From Strigamia acuminata (Eukaryota > Arthropoda > Chilopoda > Geophilomorpha > Linotaeniidae): DNA of 64,000 bases. The notes beneath the pieces were generated by a model that saw nothing but the letters and a program-made list of their open reading frames with translations, had not been told where the DNA came from and ran no database searches. This document shows, in pieces, positions 56,201 through 64,000 of the stretch (position 1 is the stretch's first letter; every line of letters begins with the position of its first letter). The DNA lies in the NCBI GenBank assembly GCA_949358305.1, contig OX442314.1, positions 23,243,060-23,307,059 of the forward strand. The letters run 5' to 3'. Position numbers and translations under genes: made by a program.

Positions 56201-57617
56201 TGTACGAGTTCGAGGCAGATTTTTTGTGTTTTTCTATGTCGTGTTTATCATAAACATAAAAATTAAATTTTTATTTTTATTTGGAAAACTATGTCCATGT
56301 AAACGTAGTCAGAATTATCAATGGTGAGATTCAAGCTTGTTTTTTTTTTGTAGTTTTGTATTTAGCATTCCGTTTTAAGAGCCATTGAACTTTGAATTTC
56401 CCAAGTGTTTAGCAAACTTTGTAAGGAAAATTAATGGTAGAACAAATTTGGAATGACAGCTTGGCACATGTTCATTTTTTAGAAACCAAAGTCCGAATAT
56501 TTCCAATTTGTTTAATTGTTTTTTTTTAATGAATCGCGGACATTTTATCCCTCTTCTTTCCACGATCTGTCAAGTGATTAAGATTTATTTTCAAGGAACG
56601 ACGGCAGATTTGTGTTTAATCAATCACCCTAAGTGGTTTAAATGAAGTGACACCTCTCGAATTAAAATAAAATACGGGGATTTAAGCGAGATACTAAACA
56701 GATTTTGAATATCAGCAATTTAACGATATAACAATTCGTGCTATTGTTATGGTCACCATGGAAAAGACACAACAACAAAATAATGATATCATATCATATC
56801 CATCTCAATCGCGGGAAAAACCAGGTCAGGAGTTATCCAGAGGCAAAAACGTGTCTGTTGATAACATACAGCAATAAGTTACACAAGTTATGACCAAAAT
56901 TATTCCAGATATTGAATAACAGATATTCAATGTTGTCGTTTAAATTCCCTAGCTCAGTTTCACCAAATTACGTCACCGTAATTGCAACAAACGCAATAAC
57001 AAAATGTTGCGAGTGTTGTGTGAATTCTTTATTTGAATGCGCCTAGTTTCTCGATTTTCTCGATTTTCTCGATGATTGAACTTGCAAACTACAATTGAAA
57101 ATAACTAGATGGCATTTAAAATGCCACATCGAGGCGCTTTAAGTCGACAGTGTTGTTGTTTTTAAAAATAAAACGCACCTACAAATGTGAGTTAGATATA
57201 AGCTTCTACTTAATCTTGACTCGCGTTATACATCAAGTATACAAGTAAAAGCCAAAGCCGTAACTGAAATCCCACATGATTCATATTCGTTTGCATTCGC
57301 GTACGTTTTGATTAGAAAACAAAGCCGAGCATTTTCGCTTTCATCCTTGTAAGTTAGTGTTGAGGCGTGTTGAAGATGGATTATCTTTGCGGATAAAGGC
57401 GTGCCAAACCAGGTTGGCAGTAAGCTTATACCCTTTATTACCGCTGCCATTAATGTTAGTTTTGCTTACCTCTTGATGACATCAGGGTACACAAGAGTGG
57501 AGAAGAACTTTCATTTGGTACACCGCCTAACGACGGCTGCAGAAAGCATCTGGCAGAGACGGGGATTGCGAGAGCTGGGATCGTCACCACCAAGAAACTC
57601 AAGAGGACCTGTTGCAT
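50245..57617 (-). CDS. FMRFa: FMRFamide-like neuropeptide precursor
   Basis: Two coding exons on the minus strand, 57617-57470 and 50747-50245, total 651 bases and 216 residues. Exon 1 gives a signal peptide (MQQVLLSFLVVTIPALAIPV, then SA) and part of the spacer. It ends phase 1 at AGAG/GTAAGC, which fits the acceptor TTCTGTAG of exon 2 exactly. Exon 2 opens with an acidic spacer, then seven amidation signals: QEPGHKFMRF, ASSNHNFLRF, DPEHKFLRF, DFQHKFIRF, a spacer ending LPMFMRL, GPEHVFMRF and QGSNSDGHKFMRF, each followed by GR. Cleavage must be mostly at single Arg, since dibasic sites are rare. Secreted RFamide peptides act on neuronal and muscle receptors in arthropods. The 6.7-kb intron is far longer than most here. 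The exon-1 link is inferred from phase, signal peptide and splice quality; the peptide exon itself is certain. Confidence 0.88.
51838..51985. repeat. 31-bp tandem repeat
   Basis: About four and a half units containing TTTAGTCGTTTTGTTCAATT, with starts at 51849, 51880, 51911 and 51942; the last is degenerate. Confidence 0.88.
52833..53141. mobile_element. non-autonomous hAT element
   Basis: The ends CAGGGGTTCCCAAA and TTTGGGAAACCCTG are the typical hAT terminal repeats. The 8-bp target duplication ATTTAGAT lies at 52825-52832 and 53142-53149. The 309-base body has GCGCCCCAC words near both ends and an AT-rich middle, and no transposase. Confidence 0.9.
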
Positions 57618-57622
57618 TTTTC

Positions 57623-58430
57623 CTGTGTGTTTGTTGAGAAAGAAAACAGCGGTGAGCGCAACTCTTAAATGCAATGGCAACACAGACTACGTTCGCAGAG
57701 TCATTTACACTTGTTTATCCGATTTAAATCGGCTTAAATGGATGTTTTAGCCTTTTTTTTCGGTTATATACATACAAGGTTTTGTCTAAATGGAATAAAT
57801 TTAAGGGAGGACGGTAATTGGCAACAGGGGTCGAATTCAGACCTATTTAAGTCGATTTTATGTACCCGAAAGTGAGATATATTTACCTTTCCGCTGCTGT
57901 TGGGGAGTCAAACTCGAGAAACCGAGTTTTCAAGGGTTAAACACTTAAATCCGTTGAATTTTGAATAAAAGTACATCACCGGGTCAATTAACGCGTGTTT
58001 TTGAATAAATTAAGCTTGAAAAAACACTTTTGCGGTCGATATTAACCCTTTTGTCAACCCAAATTGAAGTTGGAAGTGGCGCACGAGTTCGGTCACAACT
58101 TCGTAAGATTAAACTCGAATTGAAGAAAGTTTTTTTAAAAATGCAATGTTGACATTGAGATTTGTGTGCGCTTTTTTTTTTTAAATAAAAAATAGCAAGT
58201 GGAAAATAACCAACGTTTTATGATTGGTCCAGATTCGACCCAGTTGAGAAAGCGCCCAACAGGTGTGTATTACTAGGGCAATTAAAAGGTGAGTGCAGGA
58301 ATGCAACAAAGTAAAGTTTGTAGCTAATTGGGCAATGTAAAGAATTTGCATCTTACCTAAAGTGATGCGAGGATGGTGGCAAAAGGCGTCTGCTGTGTTG
58401 TAGGTGAGGCTTTTCTGCGATGCTTCAGGC
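57623..58430 (-). promoter_or_regulatory. probable FMRFamide 5' UTR exon, leader intron and promoter
   Basis: Just above the signal-peptide ATG is an acceptor (TTTCTTTCTCAACAAACACACAG, 20-base core, ending at 57623). A strong donor TTTAG/GTAAGATGC lies at 58357 on the minus strand, so a non-coding first exon of about 70 bases upstream of it is likely. ACATAAAGC and ATTGG (CCAAT complement) are placed as TATA-like and CCAAT-like elements about 30 and 70 bases further up. The model rests on signals only. Confidence 0.45.
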
Positions 58431-60877
58431 TTTATGTAGTGCTTTGCCGAGTCGGACGCTCGACAGCCAATGAGAGGCGCACGCTTTCCACACGCGTTTA
58501 TGGATCAATTGTTGTCGTCAGTAGCGAATTCTTGAGGTCGAGTGGGTGATTTTTTTCCTTTTTCACCCCTTAACACCTCCGTTTATTATCTAAAGTCGTC
58601 TTTGCGGAAAGGCGTGAAGTGGAACAATTTTTCCCATAAATAAAATTTGTTTTTTTGATTTGTTTTTTTTGTTTTAGGGTAAAAAAATGAATAAATTTGG
58701 TGATTTTTGAAATTGTTTACGAAAAAGACCAAATTTACATCAAATCTTGGTGAAATTAGTTGTTTTCATAAATAACAAAATGTTTATTTTTTGATTTTGT
58801 GGCTAAAAATGAACAAATCGAACGATTTTCGTAATTTATTCGGGGTATATAACATGAATTCAAGTGAAATTTTTACAAAAATTGAGAAAAATTAATTTTT
58901 TTTGAATTTAAAAAAAATATATATTTAAATTTTTTGTTTTTAAGGTAAAATAAATTATTAAAACCGAACGGATATTACAATTATTGGCAAGCAGCGTTGT
59001 TTTTCACTTTTTGATCTTTAATTCCGCGAGATATATAATTGGTTTTCTTGTTTTTTAAATGTTTGGATGATTAGGATTTTTATTTTGTTTACTGTACTCG
59101 TACCACAATATATGGTAAGATACAAATGAAATGCAAGGAAGGAAGGATTTTCTCTCCGAATTCAAGTCCCCACACATTTAAGACGTTGAGTGTGGTTCTC
59201 AATTCATACCATCGCCGTGATTTGCATCTAAGTTGTTGAATTTCCTAACAGTGTTTGAATCCACGTCTCCAGAGGTTTATTTAAATTTCTAAGAATTTGT
59301 TTCCAGTACCCAAGTGGAATTGTTTTAGTCTGTGGAAGGGTCGGGTGAAAGATGAAAGAGCACCATTATGCAAATTGTAAGATTTAACTTTTATTTTTCA
59401 CTTTATTCTTTAAAATAAGAATAAATAAAAAAATTAAAAAAAAATTGTTATGTCAACAGGTGTTGCAAGAACCGCGTTTTTAGCTTTTAATTTAAAGAAA
59501 AAAAAAATATAAAAAAAAATTTTATATTTAAAAAATAAAATTGTATATTTTATTTAGAATAATTAATTGTGTTTTTATTTAAATTGAGCTTGTTTTTTCG
59601 CCCTGTCGTGGAAAATTTCAGTGTTTTGTGGATGAGGGCAAAAACAAAACCATAAAACAAGGAATTAGAGGAGATGACGTCATCAATCACAACCAATTTC
59701 TACAGTATCTCTTTCTACTGACATTTATAGATGTTCATTTTGTTTGAAAACTATTAATTAGTCGCTTCATTTTACCCCATCATTCGTTGTTTACAATTTA
59801 GAATTTATTGTTGGCACAATTGATTAAAGAGACCGTGTGCACTTTTTTCTTATGTGTATATATATAAATCATTCCTCGTGGGTCCTCGAGAGAGTTTTAA
59901 AGTCAAAATTTCCCTAGTTTTTTTCTTCCAATCTTTTCTTTTCCAATGAATTTGATTAGCAGAGTCAGCAAGAGATAGATAAAAAGAAGATGAACACCTG
60001 AGCCTTTATGTGAGTCAGTTTTTAAATAGCTAAAGTTTTTATAATAAAAAAAAATAATCAAAAGTCGGGAATTGATTTTTTTTTTTTTTTTTTTTTTAAG
60101 GATATAAAGTATATATATATATATTTCTTGCTGGACTCACTGCTGATTTATTTTACAGCTTTCAATTCAACTAAACATTTTCTTTATGGAATGACACATT
60201 TTCCAAATCTGTTACTTGATGTGTTTTTCCGAGCCTGGTGCCATTACTGTATATTGCGTTGTTTTGCTGCAAGAGGCAAACAGCGCAAGTGCATTACTTC
60301 CTGGGTTTGGGCTTAAATGGCGGGTTTAGTCGTATTGGTTTTTAATTTTTAACCATTTGAATTTTGTGTGTGTCTATTTATGTTTTGGAATTGAGGGGTT
60401 TTCTGAATTTTTGTCTAAATATTGAACAGTTATTAAATTTGAGCGGTGGATGTGAAAATCGGTTTAAAAAAATTTGAAATTTTAATTCGATTTCGACACG
60501 GAACATTAATTTTATTTGGACGTCAGCAGGTTTTCCAGAAGAAAGTGGATGGAATGGATGTAAGTTTGTGCCCTAGTATTGGTTGGGTTAAGTTCAATAA
60601 CACTTACACGGCGAGATTATTTACTAAAGATCCGTGTACGCAGTTTGTTACTGTTTATTGCTAGATTTCGTAAGATATATCATAAATATTTTGTCACCTT
60701 AATAAATACAATAAATGGAAAATCACTCGGCGTAATACGTAGTATATTAAAGTCCAACATTTTTATTTACACTGACAAAGTGTAAGAAATTGATAAAGCA
60801 GAAAAGTTAACAAAAAATTTTGTCAAATTGATTATGTTTTAGACCGTTTCTTTTTTTTAACCACAAAATTGGAAAAA

Positions 60878-60908
<31 letters not shown>

Positions 60909-61406
60909 TTTAGGTTTTATTTCTGATATTTATATAGAACGAGATTTTATATGAAATATATTTCATTTTCTTCAGTGTTTTTTTTTCGATCAACCAAGAT
61001 TTTTATTCGTGATAAAAGTTCACTGTCCTATTTGATTTTGTCAAAAATGAAGGACGTATTACGGTGAATTTCAGTTATATAGGTGATCTGTTAGAGCTGA
61101 TAAAAGATGTTTTCGTCCATTTAAAGGCGAGCACTTCACTGATTTTATTTCACATTTTCTGTAAAGAAAAGAAAGAAAAAAACCAATATACTTACTTGTT
61201 AGTATATGTATTTTCAATTAAATACTAAAACCAGAGTAAATTCGAAGGGCATTTTTTACTAATTATATTGTCAGTACGTCCAACACATCTTTGTTATTCT
61301 ATCCTCATTTATTTTTAAAGTGGCTGAAAAAACGAAACGGCTTAGACCCCAAGAGGAGTCGCTAGGCGGGAATTGAACCAGACCGGACGGGGTTCGATCA
61401 CATCAT
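58431..61406. other. intergenic, no gene seen
   Basis: AT-rich with homopolymer runs, a T20-type tract near 60065-60100 and short AT dinucleotide runs at about 60110-60124 and 60880-60897. Open frames here have no family features. Confidence 0.5.
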
Positions 61407-61940
61407 TTACCATGTTTACATGTACTCAGTTTTTCAGATAATTGAAAATGCGAATTTCACTTTTCTGGAAAACTAATCATGTAAACGAGCCAATTTTCCA
61501 GAAAAGACTGACTTATTCGGAAAACTAAATTCCAGTTGTGTGAGGTATATTTTGGGCGTTTTGCGCACTGAAAACTGCATGTAAACACCGAACAGACTCG
61601 TGCATGCGAAAATTAAATACTTCGATCGGAATAAATTGTCGGATCGTTGTATTTAGCAATATGTTAGATCGACATACCAACAACACTTTGTACCAAAAAC
61701 GATGTGAAATGACCTAAAATACGATTTCCGGGGTCGGAATTTGATTTGTTTAGGGGCTGTAATAGATCGACAACCATTTTGTTTTTCTAGATAATCGAAA
61801 TGTATTATGGGTAATTCACGTGTGATGTCAGGTTTACCAGAAAACTAATGCCATGTAAACGCACACGGTTATCCGGATAAACAAAATCCGAATCCTTATC
61901 TGGACAACTGACAGTGAGTACATACATGTAAACATGGTAA
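61407..61940. mobile_element. MITE with TTACCATGTTTACATG ends
   Basis: A perfect 16-base inverted repeat, TTACCATGTTTACATG at 61407-61422 and its complement at 61925-61940, with weaker inverted similarity continuing inward (GTACTCA, CAGATAA). Several CATGTAAAC words lie inside. No coding capacity and no unambiguous target duplication. Confidence 0.75.
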
Positions 61941-62292
61941 TTGACAGTAATACTTTCTAAACTTTGGGGTAATATATGCAGCATACTTTATGAAAACGGA
62001 TACGGTTAGGTTTGTGGGGGGTTCTGAGGTCGCTACTGTAGCCCCCTCCACCTTGTTAAAAAATAGAAAAAACTCGGTATTAGGTAGAAACGGAGTTGAT
62101 GAAACGTTTTTGGTGTAATGAATCGACTCCGAATATATGGGCCGTGGTAACAACTTGTGTAAATCTTTGTTGAATGTGCATAGTCAATAAAGTGTAGCAA
62201 GACTGCGTTACCCCATTTTATAAGATTTAAGATGAAGATCTCGTGTAAACTCTCGTGTTGACTTTTGCGGCACGATAAAAATTGCACAATCC

Positions 62293-62345
62293 TCAGCGCT
62301 TCTCAACCGGTGGTGCACCACGCACCCCCTAGCGGTGTGAGATAG
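62293..62345. mobile_element. possible hAT end fragment
   Basis: CAGCGCTTCTCAACCGGTGG resembles a hAT terminal repeat, followed by GTGCACCACGCACCCCCTAG, but no matching right end or duplication is seen nearby. Confidence 0.4.
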
Positions 62346-64000
62346 GTTTTCTGTGGTTTCATTTTTTGTTTTTTAAATTTTACGTTAGTTAATTAGAACC
62401 ATTATTCAATTTTGCAAAAGCAGAGGGCAACAATTGTTATTTTAGCAACTACTGAGATGCTGGGTGTTGCCTCTATTCTAGTGCGCCTTTAGGCGGTGCT
62501 TACTTTGCTTATCGGTTAGTACCAGCCCAGACAACGGAGGACCTTGTTGTTTTTGTGTTTAAATACACCCTGGTTATATAGTTTAAAGTAATACCGTGTC
62601 AATATGGCCTTTCGAACTGCGATTTAAACACACAAAACGTACGTGGTAAATTCTTAATTCCTCTTCTTTTATCCTCCGTGTCCCAAAAAACCAAGTTTCA
62701 TCACAATCCGAGCGACGGATTTTGAGATAGGGACTTTTTGTTCTTTAAAATTGCAGTAACTCAAAAACCGCATGTTTTAAAGTTTGGAAACTCCTAACCT
62801 ACAGTTCACGCCCGGTATCTTGATGCCAAATTCAAACTGCGCATCGCCTTCTATGCATGTATTTAACACAGCGATTGTCAAGCTTGTTGCTCACAAATAA
62901 AGCAACAAAATGAAGTACCATGGTGTAAATTACTTTTGTTATGGAGTTTATTGTTGTTTATTTACTTTATTTTAGCATTTTTAGGCTTTATGCTGTTGAA
63001 TAACGACTGGTATTGGGAAATCATCTGTGCAGAGTGGGATGCGCAGTTGAATTTGACATCAAGATACTGGGCGCGGAATGTACAGAATCAATTAGATCCA
63101 CAAGAGACGATGGGGGGACACGTCCCAGACGATGGTTTCTTATCAAAACATTTTTTTGCTTAGTGCAGCTTTGCACTGTTTCATCTTTTTTAAATATTTG
63201 CAAACAATACCTAAATTTGTAATTGTTGAGATATACATAGTGTTTTTTCTTGTAAATAAACAAAATATACAAATGAACGTTTGGAGATAACTTAAGTTTA
63301 TTTTGGCTAATGGATGGCAATAGTAATAACCTTGGAAATCACAAATAAAGTTTTAATTCTGTAGGGGTTTTTGTGGGGTTATTCAGAAAGTGTTTTTCAA
63401 TTTTCCACTTTAATAAAATTGGAAGCATAACCATTAGCTCTATGGAAGTGATGCCAAAGCAAAGTGCAAAGTGGACAAAGTGGATAACAGAATCCGGTAT
63501 AGTTGTTCAATTCAGTTGTAAAACTGTCAATTGAGGACTTGAAGCTATAAAAAGTAATTTGGTTCACTTCATCTTCCAAAACCAATGTTTAAGCGAGAGT
63601 CGAGGGGTTTCCGAGTTTCGTACATAAAATTTTGTTACTGCTTTCATTTTATAGATACGAGTTTTTTGTTTATTTATGATGAGTTTTTTAAAAGCACAGC
63701 TAAAAGAGACTTATAGGTAAGCTAGGAGTTGGGCCTCTTTTTTTCTTGTACCGCCAGCAACACTGTTGAAGTATTCTTTTCAATGAAAAGATACTTTTTA
63801 ATCTTTATTATTTTAATACAAAGTTAAATGCACCTCCACTTTTCTTGATATTAAAGCACCAATAAACATATTTCTGAAATTGTTTACTGGGCATGTTTAG
63901 AGTCCATCATTGTAGATACCGTAGTAGTTATTTTTAGTAGTCTAATATTTAGTCCTAATTTTGCTAATACAAAGAAGAAGAAAATTTTTCTTTCCTTCCT
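62346..64000. other. right end of window, no gene seen
   Basis: No recognised coding sequence. The open frame at 62936-63163 has a hydrophobic start but no splice context or family match, and is not called. Confidence 0.5.

Larger units (their letters stand above)
50748..57469. other. FMRFamide intron
   Basis: 6.7 kb with no other gene recognised on either strand. It holds a 31-bp tandem array (51838-51985), a complete hAT-type MITE (52833-53141) and a short TCTCGATTTT triplication (about 57050-57075). Confidence 0.6.

Noticed and set aside
57226-57637. Open frames overlapping the FMRFamide signal exon
   Set aside because: The plus-strand frame is antisense to the signal-peptide exon and the other minus-strand frame lies in the intron; neither has domain features.
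62650-62800. Possible LINE tail (CCAAGTTTCATCACAATCCG)
   Set aside because: The phrase resembles decayed non-LTR elements, but no reverse transcriptase, tail repeat or second copy is seen.
62936-63222. Hydrophobic-start open frame
   Set aside because: No splice context, promoter or recognisable family; two overlapping frames are equally open.

Overview
The window is animal nuclear DNA, AT-rich, with mostly short introns (about 50-90 bases) except inside neuropeptide and receptor genes. Degenerate CCTAA/TTAGG telomere-type repeats, an FMRFamide precursor and a CAPA/pyrokinin-type receptor point to an arthropod. Compact introns make a crustacean or other non-insect arthropod plausible, but the species cannot be fixed from sequence alone. 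All intact gene models below were built by hand from splice sites, and every one sums to a multiple of three.

Layout. 0-3 kb: possible 5' exons of an unidentified minus-strand gene, then a five-exon SAMTOR/BMT2-like gene. 3-36 kb: nine nicotinic-receptor-like (Cys-loop) subunit genes, called A-I here. A-H are on the minus strand and I is on the plus strand, divergent from H. The array is broken by an SDR dehydrogenase gene (21.1-23.0 kb) and by a deleted copia element that carries two further transposons nested one inside the other (16.3-20.8 kb). 36-38 kb: a TRAF-type zinc-finger plus MATH gene. 38-43 kb: a copia remnant, small MITEs and no gene. 43-44 kb: a two-exon gene for a secreted eight-cysteine protein. 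45-49 kb: a peptide GPCR. 50-58 kb: an FMRFamide precursor whose signal-peptide exon lies 6.7 kb from the peptide exon. 58-64 kb: no recognisable gene, some MITEs.

The main biological story is the receptor array. All nine proteins keep the 13-residue Cys-loop, the loop-B Trp and the four-TM layout. Only H keeps the complete acetylcholine-type aromatic box with vicinal cysteines. G keeps the cysteines alone; A-F and I have neither. All nine have an unusual M2 with Trp at 20' followed by Pro at 23', variable residues at -1', and a short M3-M4 loop. A/B and E/F are tandem duplicates. A has a one-base frameshift before TM4. Gene relics lie next to E and F. This looks like a lineage-specific nAChR-derived receptor family, comparable in principle to the nAChR-derived chemotactile receptors of octopus; that comparison is inference.

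The second story is the repeats. Several foldback elements share an architecture and sometimes a core, but carry different short words iterated at their ends. Two sit in A or B introns at sites that look empty in the other paralogue, so they inserted after the duplication.
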